Assembly (NCBI GenBank): GCA_030696345.1
Contig: JAUYSK010000027.1
Location: 310,001 to 374,000, forward strand
Direction: 5' to 3'
Length of the DNA stretch: 64,000 nucleotides
Origin: Azonexus sp.
Lineage (GTDB): Bacteria > Pseudomonadota > Gammaproteobacteria > Burkholderiales > Rhodocyclaceae
Below are positions 29,891-38,529 of the stretch, piece after piece; positions within the stretch are counted from its first letter, which is position 1; every line of letters begins with the position of its first letter. The notes beneath the pieces were generated by a model. That model was not told where the DNA came from. It saw only the letters and a list, made by a program, of their open reading frames with translations, and searched no databases. The position numbers and the translations under genes are program-made.

Positions 29891-31006
29891 ATGCGCAAAC
29901 CTCTCACCATTCGCATCCTGTCCGCGCTGGACAAGAAAAGCTGGCTGGCGCTGGGCGTCTTCCTCGCCCTCGCGCTGGTCGTCGCCCCGGTCCTCCACCT
30001 CAACTTCCCGGAAGACAGCGCCCTGCACGTCTCGACCTACGCCATCACGCTGATCGGCAAGATCATGTGCTACGCGCTGGTCGCCGTGGCGATGGACCTG
30101 ATCTGGGGCTGCGGCGGCATCCTGTCGCTCGGCCACGGCTTGTTCTTCGCGCTCGGCTGCTACGCCTTCGGCATGTACCTGATGCGCCAGATCGGGCGTG
30201 ACGGTTCCTACGGCGCCGATCTGCCCGACTTCATGGTTTTCCTCGACTGGAAGGAACTGCCGTGGTTCTGGGTTGGCAGCGACAGCTTCGGTTGGGTGGC
30301 CTTCCTGGTCATGGCGGTGCCGGCCGTCGTCGCCTTCGTCTTCGGCTACTTCGCCTTCCGCTCGCGGATCAAGGGCGTCTATTTTTCGATCATCACCCTG
30401 GCCCTGACTTACGCCGCGATGCTGCTCTTCTTCCGCAACGAGACCGGCTTCGGCGGCAATAACGGCTTCACCGACTTCAAGCGCGTGCTCGGCTACACGA
30501 TCACCTCGTCGGAGACCCGGTTGGTGCTGTTTGGGCTGACAGCAGTAATGCTTGCCGTGACGCTAGTCTTCGCTGCCTGGTTAGTCAAATCGAAGTTTGG
30601 CCGCGTGCTGACCGCCATCCGCGATGCCGAAAGCCGCGTCATGTTCATCGGTTACAACCCACTCTGGTACAAGCTAACGATCTGGGTGATCTCGGCCGTG
30701 CTGTGCGGCATCGCCGGGGCGCTCTACGTGCCGCAGGTCGGCATCATCAACCCCTCCGAAATGTCGCCCGGCAACTCGATCGAGATCGCCATCTGGGTCG
30801 CGGTCGGCGGGCGCGGGACGCTGATTGGGCCGATCATCGGTGCCTTCGTCGTCAATCTGGCCAAGAGCTGGTTCACCGTCAGCTTTCCCGAATACTGGTT
30901 GTTCTTCCTCAGCCTGCTCTTCATCGTCGTCACGCTGATGCTGCCGCAAGGCCTGGTCGGCCTGTGGAAGAAATTGATGGACAAGAAGGGAGCAGCAGCA
31001 TGCTGA
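29891..31006 (+). CDS. urtC: Urea ABC transporter permease UrtC
   Basis: The 371-residue inner-membrane permease of the branched-chain amino-acid/urea (LivM-like) type has about nine TM helices. It shows DLIWGCGGILSLGHGLFFALG, FFRNETGFGGNNGFTDF and the cytoplasmic coupling loop FGRVLTAIRDAESRVMFIGY. It has the expected length and no lesion is visible. It starts 9 bases after urtB and overlaps urtD by 7 bases. Its partner UrtB is broken, so the channel would lack one half. Confidence 0.95.
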   Translation: MRKPLTIRILSALDKKSWLALGVFLALALVVAPVLHLNFPEDSALHVSTYAITLIGKIMCYALVAVAMDLIWGCGGILSLGHGLFFALGCYAFGMYLMRQIGRDGSYGADLPDFMVFLDWKELPWFWVGSDSFGWVAFLVMAVPAVVAFVFGYFAFRSRIKGVYFSIITLALTYAAMLLFFRNETGFGGNNGFTDFKRVLGYTITSSETRLVLFGLTAVMLAVTLVFAAWLVKSKFGRVLTAIRDAESRVMFIGYNPLWYKLTIWVISAVLCGIAGALYVPQVGIINPSEMSPGNSIEIAIWVAVGGRGTLIGPIIGAFVVNLAKSWFTVSFPEYWLFFLSLLFIVVTLMLPQGLVGLWKKLMDKKGAAAC

Positions 31007-31836
31007 ACACAGTCGATCTGTTTGAAGACGACCGCCCGGAAGGCAGCGACGGCGCCGACCAGATGGGCCAATTCGTCACCGGCGAACTCGACCTGTCGCA
31101 CGGCGTCGCCCTCTATCTCGAAGACATTACCGTCAGTTTCGATGGCTTCAAGGCACTGAACAACCTGAACCTCGCGATCAACGCCGGCGAACTGCGCTGC
31201 ATCATCGGCCCGAACGGCGCCGGCAAGACGACGATGATGGACGTCATCACCGGCAAGACGCGGCCCGACTCCGGCAAGGCCTTCTTCGGCCAGTCGATCG
31301 ACCTGACCCGCCTGACCGAACCGGAAATCGCCCACGTCGGCATCGGCCGCAAGTTCCAGAAGCCGACCATCTTCGAGCAACACACCGTCTTCGAAAACCT
31401 CGAACTGACCATGAAGACCGACAAGCGCGTGTGGAAAAGCCTGATGGCCTGGCTGGCCGGCGACGAACGCGACAAGATTGCCGAAACCCTGCGCCTGATC
31501 CGCCTCGATAAGGAAGCCGACCGCCAGGCTGGCCTGCTCTCGCACGGCCAGAAACAGTGGCTGGAAATCGGCATGCTGCTGATACAGGAACCGAAGCTGC
31601 TGCTGCTCGACGAACCGGTCGCCGGCATGACCGACGACGAAACCATGCGCACCGGCGAACTGTTCGTTTCACTGGCCGGCAAGCACTCGCTGGTCGTCGT
31701 CGAGCACGACATGGCCTTCGTCGAAAAACTTGGCGGGCTAGTCACCGTGCTACACGAAGGCTCGGTACTGGCCGAAGGCGATCTCGCCACCGTGCAGAAC
31801 GATCAGCGCGTCATCGAGGTTTATCTTGGCCGCTAA
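31000..31836 (+). CDS. urtD: Urea ABC transporter ATPase UrtD
   Basis: The 278-residue ATPase has Walker A (GPNGAGKTT), Q-loop (GRKFQKPTIFEQ), a signature replaced by LSHGQKQ as usual in UrtD/LivG, Walker B (LLLLDEP) and the switch His (VVEHDMAFVE). It begins at the ATG overlapping the end of urtC. The 80 bases after it, before urtE, are longer than usual in this operon and hold no gene. Confidence 0.95.
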   Translation: MLNTVDLFEDDRPEGSDGADQMGQFVTGELDLSHGVALYLEDITVSFDGFKALNNLNLAINAGELRCIIGPNGAGKTTMMDVITGKTRPDSGKAFFGQSIDLTRLTEPEIAHVGIGRKFQKPTIFEQHTVFENLELTMKTDKRVWKSLMAWLAGDERDKIAETLRLIRLDKEADRQAGLLSHGQKQWLEIGMLLIQEPKLLLLDEPVAGMTDDETMRTGELFVSLAGKHSLVVVEHDMAFVEKLGGLVTVLHEGSVLAEGDLATVQNDQRVIEVYLGR

Positions 31837-31917
31837 ACACATTTCATTTTTGGGCATTTTTGCCGGTCGACCGCAGCAATCGGTGACCGAACTGCCCGTG
31901 CAACTGGAAAAGCCATC

Positions 31918-32609
31918 ATGCTGAAAGTCGACACCCTCAACCAGGCCTACGGCGGCAGCCACATCCTGCGCGGCCTCAGCTTTGAAGTGAAAACCGGCGA
32001 AGTCACCACGCTGCTCGGCCGCAACGGCGTCGGCAAGACGACGCTGCTCAAGTCGCTGATGGGGCTGGTCAAAACCAAGTCAGGCAGCATCACCTTCGAC
32101 GGCCAGGACATCACCCACCTGCCTCCGCACGAACGCGTCAAAGCCGGCATCGGCTTCGTGCCGCAAGGCCGCGAGATCTTCCCGCGCCTGACCGTCGAGG
32201 AAAACCTGCTCATGGGCCTCGCCACCAAACCCGGTGCACACCCATCCCGCAACGCATCTTCGACATGTTCCCGGTCTTGAAGCAGATGATGCACCGCCGC
32301 GGCGGCGACCTCTCCGGCGGCCAGCAACAACAACTCGCCATCGGCCGCGCCCTGGCCATGGGCCCGAAACTGCTCATCCTCGATGAGCCAACCAAAGGCA
32401 TCCAGCCCTCGATCATCAAGGACATCGAACGCGCCATCCGCATGCTCGCCGAAACCGGCGAAATGGCAATTCTTTTAGTGGAGCAGTATTACGACTTCGC
32501 CGAATCCCTGGCCGACCAGTACCTGCTCATGGAGCGCGGCGAATTCATCATGCGCGGCCGGGGAGAAACGATGCCGCAGGACGGGGTAAGGGAGGCGTTG
32601 ACGGTTTGA
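31918..32609 (+). pseudogene. urtE: Urea ABC transporter ATPase UrtE, single-base frameshift
   Basis: UrtE is the LivF-like second ATPase of the urea transporter. Frame 1 carries Walker A (GRNGVGKTT) and the Q-loop (FVPQGREIF) up to LATKPG. One base (a G in CCGGTGCACACC, near 32233) appears to be missing, because the next frame reads on as TPIPQRIF, then MFPVLKQMMHRR, the ABC signature LSGGQQQQ, Walker B (LLILDEP) and the end at 32609. Both halves are otherwise complete. The lesion separates Walker A from the signature and Walker B, so neither fragment can work. A sequencing error is possible. Confidence 0.85.
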
Positions 32610-32755
32610 TTGTTGAGGGTAGCTTTGTGTGCTGCCCATTCCGGCCGGTCGCGTCATCAGAGGGTCAATGGCAGGTAGTTGAGTGAGCAATTACTCGCAC
32701 ATACTTTCTCCGAGCAGTAACAATCCAGTCTTTACCTTTGCAGTCGCCAAGGTAT

Positions 32756-34105
32756 TCAGCTCTCTGCAAGCTTATCGTTGAACCCGTACTTATCAATGAG
32801 CCGGTAAATGTGCCGCTCACTGATGCCAAGAACGGCCGCCGTCTTCAGGCGATTGCCGCCATGCTTGGCCATCACCTGGCGTAGATATTCGCGCTCGATC
32901 TGTTCCAGATTTGGATCCTGGCCGAAGCGCAACACAACTTCACCCGCCTGGTTGCGTGGAATGAAGGAAAGATGTTCGACCCGGACGGGATTGCCCGGAC
33001 GCGCGAGGATGATGGCACGCTCGATGGCATTTCTCAGTTCCCGTACATTACCTGGCCAGTCATAGGCCAGCAGCAACTTGAGCGCTTCAGCCGACATGCT
33101 GGTAGGCGCATTTCGCGTCAGCAGCGCGAGAAAGTGCCGCGCCAGTGGTTCAATATCCTCGCGCCGCTCGCGCAAGGGCGGAATGGTGATGACGAAACGC
33201 GAGAGGCGAAAGTAAAGATCGCTGCGGAACGTCCCGGCGCGGCTCATGGCCTCGATGTCACGATTGGTTGCGGTGACGATGCGCGCATCGGAACTGAGCG
33301 TTTTATTGCCGCCAAGACGACGGAAAGTGCTGGTTTCGAGTATCCGCAGCAACTTGGCCTGGATGGCCGAACCGATGTCGCCAATTTCGTCAAGAAAGAG
33401 CGTACTGCCGGCTGCTTCCTCGATCAGGCCTTTCTTTTGCCGGTCGGCGCCAGTGAAGGCGCCACGCTCGTGACCGAAGAGCTCCGATTCGAACAGGTTT
33501 TCCTGTAAGCCGCTGCCATCGATGGGCACGAGTTCTCGTTGCGCGCGTGGGCTGCGCTCATGAATCGCCTGGGCGACCATTTCCTTGCCAGTACCGGATT
33601 CGCCGAGGATGAGTACCGTGGTATCGGTCGAACCGACAGCATCGATCAACTCCTGCACATCGCGCATTGCCTGGCTCTCGAACACCATCGGTCCCGGTCT
33701 GTGCGATGCCAACTGGGTGCGATAGAAGCGATTGGATTCGCGCAGTTCAGCAGTTTCAAGCACCCGCCGTACGGTCAGTTCCAGTTCGTCGAGATTTACC
33801 GGCTTGGTCAGGAAGTCGGCGGCCCCCTCACGGATGGCGCTGACCGCATTGGGTATCGAGCCGTAACCGGTAAGGACGATAACCGGATACTGGTTGCGTA
33901 TCTCGCCAAGGATCCGCGAAGCATCGCTATCCGGCAGTTTGAAATCGAGGATGATGGCGCTAGGCTCGATTTCGCTGAGCCGCTGCTGGGCCTCCGCCCA
34001 CGAGCCGGCACCGAGCGTCAAAAAACCCATGGACTCGATTTGTCGCCGGAGCAGCCCGTTGAAGACTGGATCGTCATCGACGATCAACAGGGTTTTCTTC
34101 TTCAT
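32756..34105 (-). CDS. Sigma-54-dependent response regulator (NtrC family)
   Basis: The 449-residue activator has a receiver (about 1-120, with D54 in IILDFKLPDSD), a sigma-54 AAA+ domain with Walker A GESGTGKE, the sigma-54 contact loop ELFGHERGAFTGA and DEIGDIG, and a Fis-type HTH near the end (GGNRLKTAAVLGISERHIYR). It overlaps the sensor kinase gene by four bases (ATGA). It is a good candidate to activate the -24/-12 promoter found at 45554-45569, which precedes the molybdoenzyme operon. Confidence 0.95.
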   Translation of the reverse strand: MKKKTLLIVDDDPVFNGLLRRQIESMGFLTLGAGSWAEAQQRLSEIEPSAIILDFKLPDSDASRILGEIRNQYPVIVLTGYGSIPNAVSAIREGAADFLTKPVNLDELELTVRRVLETAELRESNRFYRTQLASHRPGPMVFESQAMRDVQELIDAVGSTDTTVLILGESGTGKEMVAQAIHERSPRAQRELVPIDGSGLQENLFESELFGHERGAFTGADRQKKGLIEEAAGSTLFLDEIGDIGSAIQAKLLRILETSTFRRLGGNKTLSSDARIVTATNRDIEAMSRAGTFRSDLYFRLSRFVITIPPLRERREDIEPLARHFLALLTRNAPTSMSAEALKLLLAYDWPGNVRELRNAIERAIILARPGNPVRVEHLSFIPRNQAGEVVLRFGQDPNLEQIEREYLRQVMAKHGGNRLKTAAVLGISERHIYRLIDKYGFNDKLAES

Positions 34106-35970
34106 CCGCCACTCTTCAGTGTGGTTTCGGCAAGTGGCAGGCGAAGGCAGAACAGCGTGCCTTGTCCGACAGTGCTTTCGACGCGGATCGTACCGCCCAT
34201 GCGCTCAACAAAATTCTTGACGATGGTCAGACCGAGTCCAGTCCCGGCTACGCCATCGGCGCGTCGGCTGAAGAAAGGATCGAAAATGCGGGCAAGGACG
34301 TCGGGTGGAATGCCGACACCGGAATCGGATATCTCGATCACGGCCTCACCTTCGTCGGCAAACAGGCGGGCAATGAGCGTGCCGCCCTTGTCCATGGCGT
34401 GGTGAGCATTTTGTATCAGGTTAAGAAGAATCATGCGGATGTCGGCTTCGTCGGTCAGCAGGCGCAGTGCTTGTTCGGGAACTTCGATCTGCTGGGAGAT
34501 GCCATGCGTATGTGCATCGAACTCCAGCAACATCAGGGTATCGGTCAAGGCCTCATTGACCACCACCAGCTGCAGGCTGCTGACAGGTGGCCTTGACAAT
34601 AGAAGCATACGCCGAGTGACGGCAATGCACTTGTCGATCTCCTGGTCAATAAGCCGCATGTACTCGATGATCTGATCCGGTGTGACAAGTCCGGCGTGCA
34701 ATTCGCGCACCAATCCCTGGACGCCAAGTCGGACCGACCCGAGCGGATTGTGAATTTCATGGGCGATGCCCGCCGCCAGCAAACCCAGTTCGGACAGGCG
34801 CTGCTCATGCGAAATCTGGGAGATCTGCCCGAGATCACGCACGGATTCGACGATGTAGCGCGCTCGCCCCTGCCCATCGTCGAGATCGACCAGTACGGCA
34901 TGGATCTCTGCGTGGAACACACTGCCATCCGGCCGTTTGAGGTAATGGCTGGCCTTGAGGCGGTCACCCACCTCCTTCAGTTCGACGAGCGGGCAGACCG
35001 TCAGTGTCGGCACACAGGGCTCATCGCGGCCATAGCTGTACTGGTAACAGGGCCGCTTGAGTATGGTCTGCGCCGATTGGCCAGCCTGCTGGCAGAAGGT
35101 ATGGTTGGCCAGCACGACCTGCTTGTCGGCAACACGGATCAGGCGCACGCCATCGGGAAGTCCGTCCAGCAGCATCTGCAGGAACTGCTGCTGCGCCTCG
35201 GCCAGCGAGATCTGCGCGGACAGGCGCTCAGCCATCGAGTTGAAGCTGATGGCAGCGCGCCCGATCTCGTCGTTGATCGCCGATGGCGCGCGGACCGTCA
35301 AATCACCTGCCGCCAGGATGCGGGTGGCCGTATCCAGGCTGGCCAGGGGCGTGATGACATGGCGGCGCAACATCAACCACAAAGTCAGCAAGGTAAGGGC
35401 AATCACCCCGGTTCCGGCGAGCATGAGCAGAATGGCGCTGTGCATCGCACTTTCGCGAATAGGCGCTGCGTCATAATCGATCACCAAGACGCCGTTGATC
35501 GGATTTGCAGCGACCGGACCATGGCAGGAGGTACAGGCCGCGCGGTTGGGCACCGGATTGATGGAGCGCAGCACCTCGCCGCCAGCAGCCTGTGTTTCAA
35601 AGCTGGTGAGCGGTTTCCCCGGCGTGGTCTGTTGTGCCACCTCCGGCATCCGCTGCCCCAGCTTGCCTGAATCGGAAGCAAACCGCACTTCACCGGCGGG
35701 AGAGAGGATCAATACATCGCGGATGCCATTCAGGCCGCCCAGCTTGGCCACGATGTCGCGCAAGCCTTCCACGTCCCGCTTGAGCATGGCGTTTTCCCAA
35801 GTCACCTGGAGCATGCGGTTGAGCTGCATCGAAACCTCGGCCCGCTCCTGCAGCAACTGATCACGATACAGGCCAAGGAACAGCACGCCAAGAGCCAGCG
35901 AAGCACCTCCCGCGACCAGCAGAACGCCCCGCAACAGGCGATGACTCAGGTGATGAGTTTTGGTTTGCAT
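34102..35970 (-). CDS. Sensor histidine kinase with periplasmic haem-c motif
   Basis: The 622-residue inner-membrane kinase is counted from the ATG at 35970, which has an AGGAAG site upstream (a TTG 30 bases earlier is possible). TM helices lie at about 12-35 and 180-200. The periplasmic domain between them has a CxxCH haem c-binding motif (C146-TS-C149-H150, in NRAACTSCHGP). Then come HAMP, a Cys-containing PAS (PCYQYSYGRDEPCVPTLTVC), HisKA (GIAHEIHNPLGSV) and an ATPase (GTGLGLTIVKNF). A covalently bound haem in the sensor domain suggests redox, NO or oxygen sensing. Partner: the NtrC-type regulator at 32756-34105. Confidence 0.92.
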   Translation of the reverse strand: MQTKTHHLSHRLLRGVLLVAGGASLALGVLFLGLYRDQLLQERAEVSMQLNRMLQVTWENAMLKRDVEGLRDIVAKLGGLNGIRDVLILSPAGEVRFASDSGKLGQRMPEVAQQTTPGKPLTSFETQAAGGEVLRSINPVPNRAACTSCHGPVAANPINGVLVIDYDAAPIRESAMHSAILLMLAGTGVIALTLLTLWLMLRRHVITPLASLDTATRILAAGDLTVRAPSAINDEIGRAAISFNSMAERLSAQISLAEAQQQFLQMLLDGLPDGVRLIRVADKQVVLANHTFCQQAGQSAQTILKRPCYQYSYGRDEPCVPTLTVCPLVELKEVGDRLKASHYLKRPDGSVFHAEIHAVLVDLDDGQGRARYIVESVRDLGQISQISHEQRLSELGLLAAGIAHEIHNPLGSVRLGVQGLVRELHAGLVTPDQIIEYMRLIDQEIDKCIAVTRRMLLLSRPPVSSLQLVVVNEALTDTLMLLEFDAHTHGISQQIEVPEQALRLLTDEADIRMILLNLIQNAHHAMDKGGTLIARLFADEGEAVIEISDSGVGIPPDVLARIFDPFFSRRADGVAGTGLGLTIVKNFVERMGGTIRVESTVGQGTLFCLRLPLAETTLKSGG

Positions 35971-36000
35971 CGGCGGAGAATCTTCCTGGTGAATGGGCAA

Positions 36001-36273
36001 TTAGAAACCCAATGACTCGACCGTAGCAACCAGATCGGCAAAGGTTGCGGCTTCAAGCCTTGCCGCCAGCGATTCCTTGTCAAGAAGTGGGTCGGCACAA
36101 ACAGAAAAACGGACGTCGTCAGGCAGGTCGCGCATATCCTCCGGAGACATGTAGCCGATGCCGCAGAGCTGTGCCAAGTACTCGCGCTCAGTGTCACTGA
36201 GTTCGAGGCCGTGGCAGTTGAGAATTTCCATGTAGCGCTCCGCCGTACGATTGACCTTGCCACTGATTTCCAT
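36001..36273 (-). CDS. Small uncharacterised protein upstream of the haem-sensor kinase
   Basis: 90 residues from the ATG at 36273 (MEISGKVNRTAERYMEILNC). The frame is open further upstream, but that part (RKTPLFFGPPLALL) looks non-coding. It is acidic and helical with three Cys and no CxxC motif (LAQLCGIGYMSPEDMRDLPD). No family is recognised. It ends 30 bases before the kinase ATG and is probably cotranscribed with the two-component genes. The 204 bases between it and the cytochrome gene upstream (36274-36477) show no clear terminator. Confidence 0.55.
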   Translation of the reverse strand: MEISGKVNRTAERYMEILNCHGLELSDTEREYLAQLCGIGYMSPEDMRDLPDDVRFSVCADPLLDKESLAARLEAATFADLVATVESLGF

Positions 36274-36477
36274 GGTGTTGGTCTCGCCCTCGGTGAGCAA
36301 GGCCAGCGGGGGGCCAAAAAAGAGGGGGGTTTTTCGATTCACGTTCACATTATCCGCCTGCATTCAGAACAGCAACTGGGAAAAGGCCGGCGCATCGCAC
36401 CGGCCATTCATGCCTGGCAAGATTGAAGCATCCCTTGCCCGGATTTGTCAGGGTGAACGTACCCGAAGGCAGGTTAC

Positions 36478-37239
36478 TTAGTGTTTTTGACGCTCGTGAT
36501 CGGCCGTCTTCATGCCTTTCGGCAATGTTGGTGCCTTCTCCGGCTGATGTTGCGCGAAACCCCGGTTACGGTCGCCATGCTGCACGTTGTGAGGGTTGTG
36601 GCATTCGGTGCAGACAAACCAGCGCTTGGTGCCGGTACTGGCCCATTCACCAATCCGTTTGCCATGAATGCCTTCCCGCCAGTCGCGATAGACTTCACCA
36701 TGGCATTTTCCACACAGTTGTTGCGGCTGGTCGAAGCTGATCGGCTTGTCGCGATGATCGACCAGCTTGTTGCGCTGAGTGGAATGATGGCAATCCAGGC
36801 ACCAGATGTTGCCCCGCCCGTGCGGTAGTTTGGTTGAGTCGAGCACAATGGCCTGATGCATCATGACCAGTTCCCGGGCGTCCTTGCTCGTCGGGAATCC
36901 CTTGGGCAGACTACCGGTGTGACAGCTGTTGCCACAAAGCGGAAGCAGGCCAAGCTTGTCTGAGCGCGGCTTGACGACGGCCTTGCCGCGGGTGTAATCG
37001 GCATCCTGAATAGGCATGTCGCCCATGGGAACCGTGCCATCAAAGGGGTTGCCCCACCACAATACAGCGCCGGTCTTGGGAGAACACTTCACGTTTGGCA
37101 GATCTTCCCCGATCATCCGCTGGGTGACCTCTGAGGCGCCCTTTCGGCTTTCGAAACACTTGACAGGCTCGGCCCAAGCATTGGCAAGACTGACAAACCA
37201 AAGTAGCAGAACAGCCGGCAAAAAAGCGGGTTTCTTCAT
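36478..37239 (-). CDS. Periplasmic tetrahaem cytochrome c, one haem site of CX3CH type
   Basis: The 253-residue secreted protein has a signal peptide (FLPAVLLLWFVSLANAWA). Canonical haem motifs are CLDCHH, CGKCHG and CTECHN. A fourth, CGNSCH, has three residues between the cysteines. Many His residues could serve as distal ligands. It is the last gene of the molybdoenzyme operon, 10 bases after the nrfD-like gene, and probably carries electrons between the NrfD/FeS module and periplasmic partners. The C-terminus is basic and His-rich (MKTADHERQKH). Confidence 0.88.
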   Translation of the reverse strand: MKKPAFLPAVLLLWFVSLANAWAEPVKCFESRKGASEVTQRMIGEDLPNVKCSPKTGAVLWWGNPFDGTVPMGDMPIQDADYTRGKAVVKPRSDKLGLLPLCGNSCHTGSLPKGFPTSKDARELVMMHQAIVLDSTKLPHGRGNIWCLDCHHSTQRNKLVDHRDKPISFDQPQQLCGKCHGEVYRDWREGIHGKRIGEWASTGTKRWFVCTECHNPHNVQHGDRNRGFAQHQPEKAPTLPKGMKTADHERQKH

Positions 37240-37249
37240 TCCAGTTCCT

Positions 37250-38518
37250 TTACATCAGCTCGGGCGTAGCCGATATACCGGCAGCGTCGGAGGTGGTCTT
37301 GCCTTGTGGCGACTTGGCATAGGCGATATCCCCCAGCAGTATGCCGATAGCGCCTTTGAGCAATACCGTGAGGATGAGAAAACCTAACGCCCAGTTACCG
37401 AGCGTGACGAAAATTTCCAGCGTGGTCGGCAAATACTGGGTGAACTCGCCGATCGGCGTCGGTATGAAACCGGGGATCAGTAGCCCCATACCCTTCTCTA
37501 CCCAGATTCCGCTAAATGCCAAAGCGCAGGCCACCGCCAGCAGGCGGTAATTGCTCCGCCAGGATGGCCGCAGCAGGATCGTAAAGGCAGCAACGCAGGC
37601 TGCCAGAGAACCCCAGAACCAGGGCACCAGATCCGTGAAGCCATGCACGCCGAACATCAGGTATTGCAATCCCAATGCATGTTCGGTGTTGGCATACAAC
37701 TCGGTGACGACTTCGGACAGGGTCAGGAAAAGGGAAAGCCCGAGGCAATAGGTAATGATCGTTGCCAACAGATCAATGGCCGAATTGTCTATCCAGAGGC
37801 GGGTCCGCGTGCGAACGAGAAGAAAGATCAGGATGATCAGCGATGGTCCGGCCGCAAAGGCGGTCAAAATGAAGCGAATCGGCAACATGCTGTGGTGCCA
37901 CATTGGACGCGACGGCATGGTATTGAGGAGGAAGGCCGTCACCGTATGGATGCTCAAAGCCCAGACGATGGAGACATAAATCAAGGGCAGGTAGAACTTT
38001 TTGTTCAATGGCTGACCCGTGTATTTCATGTAAAGGAAATAGAAACCGCCGACAAAATTGAGGAGCATGTAGCCGATCAGTACCAGGGTGTCCCAGGCCA
38101 GCATCGAGTGAGGAAGGTTATAGATACCGATGATCGGCAACATGTGCCAGAGACGGTCAGGCCGTCCCATATGGGAGATGATGAACAATATGCACATGAG
38201 CACCGCCGAAATCGCCAGCATTTCACCGAGCACCGCCACCGCGTGCAGCCCCTTATGGCGGTAGACGTAGGCCGGAAAAACGATGGTTACGGCTCCGGCG
38301 GCAATGCCGACCAGGAATACGAAGTTGGCCAGGTACAGGCCGTCATGCACCTGATCGGTCAGGCCGGTGTAGCGCAAACCGTCGGCCGCGTGCAGGTAGG
38401 TGCCATACAGCAGGCACAGAATAAACAGGCACAGGAAGGCAATCCAGGCGTAGAACGCCGGGCTGCCTTTCACCACGTAAGTCACATAATCGACGGCGAA
38501 TCTTTTCAACTTGTCCAT
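37250..38518 (-). CDS. nrfD: NrfD/PsrC-like quinone-interacting membrane subunit
   Basis: The 422-residue integral membrane protein has eight or more TM helices of the NrfD/HybB type (PAFYAWIAFLCLFILCLLYG, FLVGIAAGAVTIVFPAYVY, PLWLW-like WFWGSLAACVAAF). Such subunits exchange electrons between the quinone pool and a ferredoxin-like partner. I chose the ATG at 38518 (MDKLKRFAVDYV). The TTG five codons earlier overlaps the stop of the iron-sulfur gene. It is the membrane anchor of the operon and has no haem-binding His pattern of the DmsC or NarI type that I can identify. Confidence 0.88.
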   Translation of the reverse strand: MDKLKRFAVDYVTYVVKGSPAFYAWIAFLCLFILCLLYGTYLHAADGLRYTGLTDQVHDGLYLANFVFLVGIAAGAVTIVFPAYVYRHKGLHAVAVLGEMLAISAVLMCILFIISHMGRPDRLWHMLPIIGIYNLPHSMLAWDTLVLIGYMLLNFVGGFYFLYMKYTGQPLNKKFYLPLIYVSIVWALSIHTVTAFLLNTMPSRPMWHHSMLPIRFILTAFAAGPSLIILIFLLVRTRTRLWIDNSAIDLLATIITYCLGLSLFLTLSEVVTELYANTEHALGLQYLMFGVHGFTDLVPWFWGSLAACVAAFTILLRPSWRSNYRLLAVACALAFSGIWVEKGMGLLIPGFIPTPIGEFTQYLPTTLEIFVTLGNWALGFLILTVLLKGAIGILLGDIAYAKSPQGKTTSDAAGISATPELM

Positions 38519-38529
38519 GATGTCGCGTC

